Source of the DNA: Mediterranea massiliensis
Lineage (GTDB): Bacteria > Bacteroidota > Bacteroidia > Bacteroidales > Bacteroidaceae
NCBI GenBank assembly: GCA_015060695.1
Contig: SUYA01000006.1
Coordinates: 1 to 64,000, forward strand
DNA: 64,000 nt
Direction: 5' to 3'
Part shown: in pieces, positions 28,571 to 37,302 of the stretch
Position numbering within the stretch: the stretch's first letter is position 1
Layout of the letters: the number at the start of each line of letters is the position of its first letter
The notes under the pieces: model-generated
Database searches by the model: none
Told to the model about the DNA's origin: nothing
The model's input: only the letters and a program-made list of their open reading frames with translations
Program-made: the position numbers and the translations under genes

Positions 28571-30544
28571 TTATTTCTTATTCTTTTCCCAAAAGTCGGG
28601 GTAGATGTCCATGTGTGGAGTGGTCTTACCTTGACGGTCGAACAAACCGCCCCACATGGGCGAAGTGGCTTCCCAGATGAAGGTTCCCCATCCCAAACCG
28701 TCGGGGATGCGTGCTACTATTTCGTTCACTTCGCGTCTATAGTCTTGGTATTCTACTACCACAATCGGCTTTTTGTATCGCTGTGCCAAGTCGTTTAAGT
28801 TGGTTTCCAACTCTTCCAATGTGCCGTGATACTTGGGATAATAGGATTGTCCGATGATGTCGAACTTTACATCTCGACTGATAATCTTGTCGAAGAATTT
28901 TATAGATTCTTCATTCTGTCCTCCACAGGCAATGTGTACCATGATATCTATGTCCGGATTGGCGGCACGTACACCGGCACTGGCACAACGCAGTAGAACG
29001 GCAAACGATTCGTAACTCTCTTCAATTTTGCCTTGTGGCCACATCATGCCATGCTGAATTTCATTGCCTACTTGTACCATGTCGGGACAGGCTCCTTCTG
29101 CCATAAAACGTTTGATAGTTTCGTTGGAATAACGATATACCTGTCCTTCCAATGCAGAACCGTGATGTTTGCTCCATGCCGCAGGTGTAAATTGCTTGCC
29201 AGGGTCTGCCCATGTGTCGCTGTAGTGGAAGTCCAACAAGAACTTCATGCCTGCTGCTTTGATGCGTTTGGCCATTGCCAAGGTAGATTCCAATCCACAG
29301 AAACCCTCTTTTGAGTAACCGTTTTCGGCGGTAGGATCTACAAATAAACGTAAGCGTATCCAGTTGAAGTGGTTGTCCTTTAGTATCTGCAGCACATCTT
29401 TTTCTGTTCCGTTTTGGCTGAAGCTGATGCCTCTTTTCTCTTGCATGGGTACCCACGATATGTCGGCTCCTATAATGGGCTTTTCGGTCTCTACCTTATT
29501 TATATAAGGAGGGATAAAGAGTGGTTGTTCGTTTGGATTGCTGTATTGCTCAGCCATCTCGTCATAGATGTCCATCAACTCTTTGTTGGCCTTCCCTTCT
29601 CGGTCGAATAGAGCGCGTGTGGGTTCCCAGGCCATGGTACCATATCCTAAGCTGTCGGGCAGTGAGCGTACTATGTCGTTTATCAAACGGATGTTTTCTG
29701 AGTTGGCTCCGTATTCACAAACACATACCGGTTTACGGTAGCGTTGTGTCAAGTCTAATAGGTTGGCTTTTAGGTCATCGTATGTTTCGTGCCATTGTTC
29801 GTAGTAGGACAAGCCTATGAGGTCAAATTCAGCACCGGCCTTTTGCATGTTGTCTAAAAACTCACGACACAATGTGTTTTCTCCACCCAGTGCCAAATGT
29901 ATTTGCAATTTAGCTTCGGGTAGAACTTCGCGCACGGCTTTCTGGCCTGCTTTGTATAATCCCATCAGTGCTTGCCAGTTTTCAGGGGTGGCATTGTCGT
30001 CAATGCGACCTTCGGGCCACACCATGCCGTGACTTATTTCGTTGCCCACTTGTACGATACTGGGTGCTGCACCGCCCTCTTTCAGGGTGGTCAATACTTC
30101 TTTAGTATATTCGTATAGTTTGTTTTCCAACTCACTACCGGTCAATCCTTCCCATGCCGACGGCTTGAATTGCTTGTCGGGGTCGGCCCATGTGTCACTA
30201 TAGTGGAAGTCTAACGAGAATTCCATGCCTGCTGCTTTGATGCGTTTAGCCATGGCCAAAGTATAGTCGGTGTTACAATAGCCTTTACCAGGTGCATATC
30301 CTTTCTCGGCTTCAGGGTTTACGAAAATGCGCAGACGAATGTTGTTGAAACCGTGGTTAGCCATGATTTCACAAACATCTTTCTGTTTTCCGTCGGTGTC
30401 GTAATAAACTGCTCCTCTCTCTTCGCTTTGAGGAATGAATGAAATGTCAGCACCTATACAATAAGGGTGTGCTTTCTTGCTACAGGCAGTCAGTAGTGCA
30501 ACAGCACAACAAGCCATTACGCAAAGTTTTACTAAATTTTTCAT
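28571..30544 (-). CDS. Tandem-domain GH53 endo-beta-1,4-galactanase lipoprotein
   Basis: The protein of about 657 residues carries a lipoprotein signal (AVALLTACSKK) and two complete GH53 domains, about 30-330 and 360-650. Each has the GADISxxPxxExRG start, a FHYSDTWADP motif, an acid/base Glu (VGNEISHGMVWPEG and VGNEIQHGMMWPQG) and a nucleophile Glu (VCEYGANSE and VVEYQDYRR). Both sites look catalytically complete. GH53 enzymes cut beta-1,4-galactan side chains of rhamnogalacturonan I at the cell surface. I prefer the ATG at 30544 to 30556 because the signal peptide begins there. It heads the operon with the esterase and GH2 genes. Confidence 0.9.
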   Translation of the reverse strand: MKNLVKLCVMACCAVALLTACSKKAHPYCIGADISFIPQSEERGAVYYDTDGKQKDVCEIMANHGFNNIRLRIFVNPEAEKGYAPGKGYCNTDYTLAMAKRIKAAGMEFSLDFHYSDTWADPDKQFKPSAWEGLTGSELENKLYEYTKEVLTTLKEGGAAPSIVQVGNEISHGMVWPEGRIDDNATPENWQALMGLYKAGQKAVREVLPEAKLQIHLALGGENTLCREFLDNMQKAGAEFDLIGLSYYEQWHETYDDLKANLLDLTQRYRKPVCVCEYGANSENIRLINDIVRSLPDSLGYGTMAWEPTRALFDREGKANKELMDIYDEMAEQYSNPNEQPLFIPPYINKVETEKPIIGADISWVPMQEKRGISFSQNGTEKDVLQILKDNHFNWIRLRLFVDPTAENGYSKEGFCGLESTLAMAKRIKAAGMKFLLDFHYSDTWADPGKQFTPAAWSKHHGSALEGQVYRYSNETIKRFMAEGACPDMVQVGNEIQHGMMWPQGKIEESYESFAVLLRCASAGVRAANPDIDIMVHIACGGQNEESIKFFDKIISRDVKFDIIGQSYYPKYHGTLEELETNLNDLAQRYKKPIVVVEYQDYRREVNEIVARIPDGLGWGTFIWEATSPMWGGLFDRQGKTTPHMDIYPDFWEKNKK

Positions 30545-30710
30545 GGTATACATCATTAATTTGTGATTTTTTCGTGTTGCAATATATGTATATTTTTTTT
30601 AAATATAAAATTCTTATAGTGAAATATAGTCTTTTTATAGGTAAATAACTGAAAAATGTTTTTATTTGTAACAAAATACGCATTTAATAATTATAATTTA
30701 ATAAAATACC

Positions 30711-32576
30711 ATGAAACGATTAACTCTATTTATTCTTCTGTTTTTCTCTTTAGGAATTCTTTCTGCTCAAGATTTTAATTTGAACCCTACTGTTTCTCCC
30801 GCTGTTCATCCGGATGGCTCGGTTACTTTTCGGTTGAATGCTCCCCAAGCCAAATCTGTACAAGTCAGAGGCCAATTCATGAGTGGTGCTACCGATTTGA
30901 TTAAGGGGGCAGATGGCATATGGAGTGTTACTGTAAAGCCGGAATACCCAGATATTTATCCGTATGAGTTTGTGGTAGATGGAGTAAAAGTGGCTGACCC
31001 AGGTAATCCTTTGCTATTTCCAAATGAAAGTTTTAAATCAAGCCTTTTAGAAATCCCCAATCCGGATGCTCTTTATACGGTCAACGATGTTCCACATGGA
31101 AAAGTACATTATTGCACTTATCAATCTCATGTGTTGCGTCAAAACCGTAATCTGTTGATTTATACTCCTGCCGAATATGATCATCATCCGGAAAAAAGCT
31201 ATCCGGTATTCTATTTGGTAAGTGGTACTACTGATACTGAAGAGACTTGGTACAAAGCCGGACGTGCTCATACTATCCTTGATAATTTGATAGCTCGTAA
31301 ACAAGCTGTTCCTATGATTATAGTTATGCCCTACGGCTATATGAACAATGGAACACCACGCCCCAATACCATGGAAGCTGCGCTGATGTACGATACTTTT
31401 GCTCGTGAACTAACAGAGTGTATAATGCCTTATGTGGAGAAGAATTATCGCACTTTGGCTGACAGAGAGCATCGTGCCATTGCCGGATTCTCTCGTGGTG
31501 GCGGACAATCCATGTTTGCTGCATTGAAGCATATAGACAAATTTGCTTGGCTGGGTTCTTATAGTGCTTATTTGACCCCGCAAGTTATGGAAAAATATTT
31601 CCCAAACTTGAAAGAAGATGCCAATAGCCTACGCTTGTTATGGTTTGGGGTAGGTAAGAGCGATTTTTTGTATAACGATGTAGTGAAGAATCAACAATAT
31701 TTCGATGAAAAAGGTATCCGTTATCAAGCTGTACATCGCGAAGGAAGCCATACTTGGATGCATGCTCGCTATTGTTTGGCCGAAACTTTGAAGAAGTTTT
31801 TCCGTACCGGTGGTAAGAGTGAGCAATGGCCTCACCTGACGTTGGATGACTCCTCTTTGCCCGGATTTACAATTTACCGTCCCACTGATATGAAAGCCAT
31901 GGTTGCCTCTAAGGGACGCCTGCCGGTTGTGGTTTGGGGAAATGGTGCTTGTTCGCACAATCCTTCAGATTACGACCCTATGCTGGCCGAATTAGTAGCC
32001 AACGGTTATATCGTCATTGCAATAGGTTCGATAGATGGTCAAAGGAAAGAGGATAAAGAGGACAATCTGCTGGAAGCTGTAGATTGGATTTGCAAGCAGA
32101 ACGTCACTCCGTGGAGCGATTACTATCGCTTGATAGACAGCTTTCATATCGCTGTAGCTGGCCACTCTTGTGGTGGTGCGCAAGCTATGGCTGTTTCTTA
32201 CGACCCTCGTATTTCTACTACCATCATGTGCAACTCCGGAATGGGGAATATGCAGATGGCCGGTGCCGATTCTACCAGTTTAGAACATTTGCATGCCCCC
32301 ATCTTATATTTGATTGGCGGCCCGGAAGATGTGGCTTATCCCAATGCAGAAATAGATTATACCCGCATCAATCACGTACCGGTGGTTTCCATTAACTATA
32401 ATGTAGGGCATGCCGGTACCTACAAACAAACTCATGGAGGTGTGTTGGGAAAACTGATGTTATCGTGGCTCGATTGGCAATTGAGGGGAGACAAGAATGC
32501 AGCTCGTTATTTCAAAGAGAAGAAATATCGTGACGCTCATTTCCCCGGTGGAGTATTTCAAGCGAAAGGATTCTAA
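30711..32576 (+). CDS. Exported two-domain esterase: E-set, CE1-like and second alpha/beta-hydrolase
   Basis: The 621-residue protein has a signal peptide (MKRLTLFILLFFSLGILSAQ), an E-set domain (about 25-120), and a CE1-like esterase (about 125-365) with nucleophile motif AGFSRGGGQ (Ser about 261) and a His in REGSHTWMHARY. A second alpha/beta-hydrolase domain follows (about 370-605), with its own nucleophile motif VAGHSCGGAQ (Ser about 485) and late His in NVGHAGTYKQTHGG. The first half parallels the esterase at 27389. The gene diverges from the GH53 operon, suggesting shared control. Two esterases in one chain point to a substrate with two ester types, such as acetyl and feruloyl; that is inference. 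Confidence 0.82.
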   Translation: MKRLTLFILLFFSLGILSAQDFNLNPTVSPAVHPDGSVTFRLNAPQAKSVQVRGQFMSGATDLIKGADGIWSVTVKPEYPDIYPYEFVVDGVKVADPGNPLLFPNESFKSSLLEIPNPDALYTVNDVPHGKVHYCTYQSHVLRQNRNLLIYTPAEYDHHPEKSYPVFYLVSGTTDTEETWYKAGRAHTILDNLIARKQAVPMIIVMPYGYMNNGTPRPNTMEAALMYDTFARELTECIMPYVEKNYRTLADREHRAIAGFSRGGGQSMFAALKHIDKFAWLGSYSAYLTPQVMEKYFPNLKEDANSLRLLWFGVGKSDFLYNDVVKNQQYFDEKGIRYQAVHREGSHTWMHARYCLAETLKKFFRTGGKSEQWPHLTLDDSSLPGFTIYRPTDMKAMVASKGRLPVVVWGNGACSHNPSDYDPMLAELVANGYIVIAIGSIDGQRKEDKEDNLLEAVDWICKQNVTPWSDYYRLIDSFHIAVAGHSCGGAQAMAVSYDPRISTTIMCNSGMGNMQMAGADSTSLEHLHAPILYLIGGPEDVAYPNAEIDYTRINHVPVVSINYNVGHAGTYKQTHGGVLGKLMLSWLDWQLRGDKNAARYFKEKKYRDAHFPGGVFQAKGF

Positions 32577-32606
32577 GTTTCTGCCCAGTGAGTTGTTCAT
32601 ATAAAT

Positions 32607-32652
32607 TGAGGGGTTGAAAATCATTTGGTTTTATCAGATTTTCAACCCCTCA
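32607..32652. terminator. Bidirectional terminator between esterase and serpin genes
   Basis: TGAGGGGTTGAAAATC (32607-32622) pairs perfectly over 16 bp with 32637-32652, with a 14-base loop. It lies between two convergent genes. Confidence 0.85.
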
Positions 32653-32663
32653 TTCTATGAAGC

Positions 32664-33971
32664 TTAAATTCTTCCCATCTTGCCCATAAACAGTATTGTG
32701 TTAGTGCTCTTTTCTTTCAAGAAGTAGAAGAATGGACGTTTTGCGTAAAAGTCTATAACCTTTGATTGAGTAGGAGGTGTATCCCCATCTACTCCGATAA
32801 TGGTAACGGCAGCTGCCTCTGTTCCGTTTTCATCAATGCTGAGGTAATTGCCTTGCAGTACCCCCGAAATGAATGTCGTTTTCTCCGATAAAGCAGTGAA
32901 GTCGGCTTCGGTGGTAAAGGCTTTTCTTATTCCTATAACTTTCAAGGCATCTATCAAACTCTGTTTTGCCTCCACTTTAAACTTGGGCAACTTCAAGTTA
33001 AGTAATGTTGGTTTCATATTGCTTACAACTTTCAACCATTGTTCGCCATTCAGTGTGACTAAGCAGTCGCTTGCTTTCACTTCTTCTTTGGGTAATAACA
33101 CAAGCAGTCCGTATGCCCCGTTTCCGTAAGGCAATTCGGCCATGCTGAATAGTTCGTTCTCGGCATATAAATATTTGGTTTCTTCCATACTAAGGAAAGT
33201 CACTTCTTGTTCTTTGCCCTCTTCAGTTGTGAATGTACTTGGTTGCGAGTTGCCGAATTTCGTTTGCCATCGTCCTTTGAAATAAAGTGCGTTCAATAGT
33301 ACGAAGCGTTGCTCGGCCAATAGCGTTTTCAGAAAATCAGGTATGCATCCGTTGGTCTTCTTTTCGCACCATTCATTTATCCGTTCAACGGTTTCCGAAT
33401 TGGCGAAATCCACACTCTGAACTTCGGCATCGTAACTATTTGTCAATGTTTTCTTGAATGAATCTTTAGGAGTAAATCCTTTGTTCAGCCAGAGTGAGTT
33501 GGCTATACTGATAGGGCTGGTATTATCTAAATCGGTCAATGCTGTAATTAATTTCCGATTGTATGTATTCATCTCTTCGGCCGTAAATCCGTTAAATCCT
33601 AATGCATTCAGCAATTCTTGTTGGGTCTCTCCGGCAGCACCATTGGTTACCATCGACAAGGCAAACGAGGCACTGAGTGGGGAAAGTATAATTTGTGACT
33701 TGTCGGCAGTAGTTTCTTCGGCAGCTTGCAATAGTCGGATAGAGAAATCTACATGTTGCTTGGCCAATAATTTCTCGGCTTCTGTTAATTCAATATCTAT
33801 GCGAGTTTTAGGCCATTCTATTTCCGGCTTTTGTTGCCCATTTTGTGTTCCTTGATTTCCGTTTTGTGGTTCATCCTCAATCGGTGTATCATTATTATTG
33901 CACGCCGGTAACATAAAAGCTATTGTTGCTATAAATACAAATAACCTGATGAAATAGTAATGTTTTTTCAT
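32664..33971 (-). CDS. Serpin-family protease inhibitor, lipoprotein
   Basis: The 435-residue protein has a lipoprotein signal ending MLPACNNND, a low-complexity linker, and a complete serpin fold from about residue 60. Typical segments are NIVLSPLS-like QIILSPLSASFALSM, the strand NALYFKGRW, and the C-terminal RPFFYFLKEKSTNTILFMGK. The reactive-loop hinge NGTEAAAVT is rich in small residues, as in inhibitory serpins. The loop from the hinge Glu to the conserved Phe is about three residues longer than in alpha-1-antitrypsin, so P1 cannot be fixed. It probably protects the cell surface from host or microbial proteases, as miropin does in Tannerella. It has its own promoter. Confidence 0.92.
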   Translation of the reverse strand: MKKHYYFIRLFVFIATIAFMLPACNNNDTPIEDEPQNGNQGTQNGQQKPEIEWPKTRIDIELTEAEKLLAKQHVDFSIRLLQAAEETTADKSQIILSPLSASFALSMVTNGAAGETQQELLNALGFNGFTAEEMNTYNRKLITALTDLDNTSPISIANSLWLNKGFTPKDSFKKTLTNSYDAEVQSVDFANSETVERINEWCEKKTNGCIPDFLKTLLAEQRFVLLNALYFKGRWQTKFGNSQPSTFTTEEGKEQEVTFLSMEETKYLYAENELFSMAELPYGNGAYGLLVLLPKEEVKASDCLVTLNGEQWLKVVSNMKPTLLNLKLPKFKVEAKQSLIDALKVIGIRKAFTTEADFTALSEKTTFISGVLQGNYLSIDENGTEAAAVTIIGVDGDTPPTQSKVIDFYAKRPFFYFLKEKSTNTILFMGKMGRI

Positions 33972-34014
33972 GATGATACAGTTTAAAGTGTTATGATATA
34001 GAACAATTTGAGTG

Positions 34015-34044
34015 CAAATATAGGATAAGTTTCAGAATATCAAA
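34015..34044 (-). promoter_or_regulatory. Promoter of the serpin gene
   Basis: On the minus strand TTTG (34041-34044), 18 bp, then TATATTTG (34015-34022) closely match the Bacteroides promoter, with about 44 bp to the ATG. Confidence 0.6.
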
Positions 34045-34085
34045 ATATTAGCTTGTTTTTTTAGTCTGCATTCTTATGCTTTTCT

Positions 34086-34817
34086 TTAGCCTTTCAACGC
34101 TTCGAATACCTCTTTCCAAGCATCGTTGAATGTCGGCATAGATGGAAAAAGCAGATTGGCACCGGCATCCAGTAATATTTGGCCATCAATCGGCCCGGTA
34201 TTTACGGCAATGGTAAATAGTCCGGCAGCTACTCCGGCCTGTACGCCAATCGGAGCATTCTCTACTACGATGGCTTCATGAGTTTTCACACCGGCTTTCT
34301 CCAATCCCATCAAGTAGGGCTCCGGATGAGGCTTACCATATTTTACATCGAAAGCTGTTACCATGCGTTCCGGAGTAAAGATGCCGGGAAAGTCATGTTG
34401 CAACCGTTCCAGCAGCGTACGCTGTCCGGAGCCGGTAACCAGTACCGGTATCAATCCGCAAGCCTTTACTTGTTGTAACAACTCCCAAGCACCGGGCATT
34501 GGGCCGGCTTCCGGACATTTGTTGAATTCAGCCGCTTTCTCGGCATAAATCTCTTCTATAAGTTCGGGGCTGGCCATACAACCATATTGCCGCTGATAGA
34601 CAATGTTGATGGTCGAGGCACCGGTACGCCCTTCGTGCAGATAAGCCTCCTCACGACTTAGGTTCAATCCTCGGCGTATCATGGTTTTATGCCAAGCCTC
34701 AGCATGATTAGGCATTGAGTTATAGAGCACACCGTCCATGTCAAACAGAACGGCTTTTAGAGATATACCGTTGTGCTTGTGGGCTTGTAGGTATTGTTTG
34801 ATTGATTCTTGATACAT
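34086..34817 (-). CDS. HAD-superfamily sugar phosphatase or phosphoglucomutase-like
   Basis: The 243-residue cytoplasmic protein has the HAD motif I AVLFDMDGVLYNSMP (nucleophile Asp about 25), motif II Thr/Ser in PVLVTGSGQR, a Lys in KYGKPHPEPY, and motif IV in EAIVVENAPIGVQAG. The four-helix cap after motif I fits the beta-phosphoglucomutase group. The substrate is probably a small sugar phosphate. An upstream ATG at 34877 would run through the pgi terminator hairpin, so I start at 34817. The gene lies downstream of pgi, separated by that hairpin. Confidence 0.85.
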   Translation of the reverse strand: MYQESIKQYLQAHKHNGISLKAVLFDMDGVLYNSMPNHAEAWHKTMIRRGLNLSREEAYLHEGRTGASTINIVYQRQYGCMASPELIEEIYAEKAAEFNKCPEAGPMPGAWELLQQVKACGLIPVLVTGSGQRTLLERLQHDFPGIFTPERMVTAFDVKYGKPHPEPYLMGLEKAGVKTHEAIVVENAPIGVQAGVAAGLFTIAVNTGPIDGQILLDAGANLLFPSMPTFNDAWKEVFEALKG

Positions 34818-34843
34818 ATTTGGGGGAGTAGATAATAAACAAT

Positions 34844-34877
34844 ATGCCAATGTACCTTTTGGACGGCACATTGGCAT
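34844..34877 (-). terminator. Terminator-like hairpin after pgi
   Basis: ATGCCAATGT (34844-34853) pairs perfectly with 34868-34877, 22 bp past the pgi stop. No strong U-run follows, so termination may be partial and feed the HAD gene. Confidence 0.5.
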
Positions 34878-34898
34878 ACTTATTGTTAAAGAAGAGGA

Positions 34899-36236
34899 TT
34901 ACAATCTTGCTTGAATAGCCTTAGATTCTTCTTCGTAACCAGGCTTGTTGAGTAGGGCAAACATATTCTTCTTGTAAGCCTCAACACCCGGTTGGTTGAA
35001 AGGATTGACACCAAGCACATAACCGCTGATGCCACAACCTATTTCAAAGAAATAGAGCAATCCACCAATATTCTCTTCATCCAAACATGGAATGGCAATG
35101 CGTAGGTTGGGGACACCACCGTCGATGTGAGCCAATTGGGTACCAAGTTCGGCCATTTTGTTTACTTCATCTACACGCTTGCCGGCCAAGAAGTTAAGTC
35201 CGTCAAGGTTCTCTTCGTCAGCAGGAACCTGCAATGTGTGATTTACATTCTCTACTGAGATAACGGTTTCGAAGATGGTGCGTTCGCCTTCTTGAATCCA
35301 TTGACCCATTGAGTGAAGGTCGGTACTGAAATCTACTGACGCAGGGAAAATACCTTTACCTTCCTTACCTTCCGATTCGCCATAGAGCTGTTTCCACCAT
35401 TCGCTTACGTAGTGCAGTTTGGGGTTGTAGTTCACAAGAATTTCAATCTTTTTGCCTTGTTTGTACAGTTCATTGCGGGTAGCCGCATAGATAGCAGCCG
35501 GATTTTCGCAGAAAGGAACATCAATGCCGCAGGCCTTTTCCATTGCAACCGCACCGGCAACCAGTTTCTCAATGTCGAAACCGGCCACAGCAATAGGTAG
35601 CAAACCAACCGGGGTAAGAACAGAGAAGCGTCCACCCACGTTATCGGGGATAATGAAGCTCTTGTAGCCTTCCTTGTCTGCAGTGGTACGTGCAGCCCCT
35701 TTTTTGGCATCGGTGATGGCAACAATTACTTTTTTGGCCATTTCTTTGCCACGTTGATCTTCGCATTGCTTCTTCAGCAGGCGGAATGCCAACGCTGTTT
35801 CGGTAGTAGTGCCCGATTTAGAGATGTTGATAACACCAAATTTCTTATCTTTCAAGAAGGTGGTCAGTTCATAGAGGTAATCTTCTCCGATATTGTGTCC
35901 GGCATAAAGGATAACCGGTGCATTTTTCTTTTCTTGTAGCCAAGTGAAGCTGTTGGAGAGTGCTTCAATAACGGCACGAGCACCGAGGTAGCTACCACCG
36001 ATACCGGCAACCACTACAACTTCGCAATTTTCGCGCAAAACTTCGGCTGTAGCTTTCAAGTCAGCCAAGTGCTCGGCGGTGATAGAAGAGGGGAGGTGCA
36101 ACCATCCTAAAAAGTCATTACCCGGGCGGGTACCATTTTCCAAAGCTTCTTGTGCAGCCTTGATTTCTGTCTCGTATGCAGCTACAGATTCTTTAGAGAT
36201 GAATCCGAGTGCTTTTTCAATGTTCAGTTTTAACAT
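34899..36236 (-). CDS. pgi: Glucose-6-phosphate isomerase
   Basis: The 445-residue enzyme interconverts glucose-6-phosphate and fructose-6-phosphate in glycolysis. It is of the compact bacterial type. Visible are [15 protein letters not shown], the phosphate-binding [19 protein letters not shown] (about 130-148), the signature [19 protein letters not shown], and a late catalytic Lys region near [12 protein letters not shown] use the ATG at 36236 ([12 protein letters not shown]), the usual Bacteroides start, over 36257. It follows gpsA by 25 bp in a lysS-gpsA-pgi order on the minus strand. Confidence 0.96.
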   Translation of the reverse strand: MLKLNIEKALGFISKESVAAYETEIKAAQEALENGTRPGNDFLGWLHLPSSITAEHLADLKATAEVLRENCEVVVVAGIGGSYLGARAVIEALSNSFTWLQEKKNAPVILYAGHNIGEDYLYELTTFLKDKKFGVINISKSGTTTETALAFRLLKKQCEDQRGKEMAKKVIVAITDAKKGAARTTADKEGYKSFIIPDNVGGRFSVLTPVGLLPIAVAGFDIEKLVAGAVAMEKACGIDVPFCENPAAIYAATRNELYKQGKKIEILVNYNPKLHYVSEWWKQLYGESEGKEGKGIFPASVDFSTDLHSMGQWIQEGERTIFETVISVENVNHTLQVPADEENLDGLNFLAGKRVDEVNKMAELGTQLAHIDGGVPNLRIAIPCLDEENIGGLLYFFEIGCGISGYVLGVNPFNQPGVEAYKKNMFALLNKPGYEEESKAIQARL

Positions 36237-36261
36237 AGTTCTATTTTTTGTTTTCAATTTA

Positions 36262-37257
36262 TTATCTTAATGAGTCGGTCAGTAGTTTGATTTCGATAGT
36301 GGGAGAAATGCGTTCGTAAAGGATGTTGTAAACGGCATCAACAATTGGCATATTCACGTGGTAATGCTTGTTGATTTCCTTGATACATTTAGTTCCATAA
36401 TATCCTTCGGCAATCATTTCCATCTCTATTTGCGCACTCTTTACGGAGTACCCTTTGCCTATCATGCTGCCAAATGTGCGGTTACGACTAAAATTTGAGT
36501 AACCGGTAACTAATAAATCGCCCAAATAGGCCGATTCTTTGACATGGCGTTCAAGGGGACGGACGGTATGAAGAAAACGTTTCATTTCCAATATGGCATT
36601 CGACATCAATACAGCTTGAAAGTTGTCTCCGTATTTCAGCCCGCTACATATACCGGCCGCAATAGCATATACATTTTTCAAAACGGAGCCATATTCTATG
36701 CCGGCAATGTCATCACTTACCGAGGTCTTGATATAGTTGCTTGCCAAGTGGCGAGCAAAAATGGTCGCTTTTTCGGTGTCGGGACAGGCTATTGTCAAGT
36801 ATGACAAGCGTTCAAGTGCCACTTCTTCGGCATGGCAAGGACCGGCTAATACTGCCATATTCTCTGGGGGGACGCCATATTCCTTGGTGAAGTAATCGGA
36901 AACAATCAAGTTGTCATCCGGTACAATACCTTTGATGGCGGTGATGATGAATTTATCTTTGATTTTAGTCTTCAGCTTTTTTAAATGAGACTTCAAATAA
37001 GGAGAAGGCGTTACAAAGATAAGAGTGTCCGATTGCTTGACGATGTCGTTGATGTTGGAACTGAAGTTGATACGCCTTGTATCAAACTTAACCGATGTCA
37101 AATAGGCCGGATTGTGCCCTAATCGTTTGAAATCGGCAATGCGATCTTCGCGACGCATATACCAATTAATCGATTCCGATTGTGCCATAACCATTTTGGC
37201 TATGGCCGTAGCCCAACTACCTCCGCCCATTATGGCAATTTTTCCGGGAAGTTTCAT
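36262..37257 (-). CDS. gpsA: NAD(P)H-dependent glycerol-3-phosphate dehydrogenase
   Basis: The 331-residue enzyme reduces dihydroxyacetone phosphate to sn-glycerol-3-phosphate for phospholipid synthesis. The N-terminal Rossmann motif is [14 protein letters not shown], the substrate-loop motif is [13 protein letters not shown], and the catalytic Lys lies in [17 protein letters not shown]. The length is normal. It lies between lysS and pgi with gaps of 45 and 25 bp, so one transcript is likely. Confidence 0.95.
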   Translation of the reverse strand: MKLPGKIAIMGGGSWATAIAKMVMAQSESINWYMRREDRIADFKRLGHNPAYLTSVKFDTRRINFSSNINDIVKQSDTLIFVTPSPYLKSHLKKLKTKIKDKFIITAIKGIVPDDNLIVSDYFTKEYGVPPENMAVLAGPCHAEEVALERLSYLTIACPDTEKATIFARHLASNYIKTSVSDDIAGIEYGSVLKNVYAIAAGICSGLKYGDNFQAVLMSNAILEMKRFLHTVRPLERHVKESAYLGDLLVTGYSNFSRNRTFGSMIGKGYSVKSAQIEMEMIAEGYYGTKCIKEINKHYHVNMPIVDAVYNILYERISPTIEIKLLTDSLR

Positions 37258-37302
37258 ACTAACTATTTTTTATGTTGCCTTAAATTAAGGTAATATTGGC
37301 TG

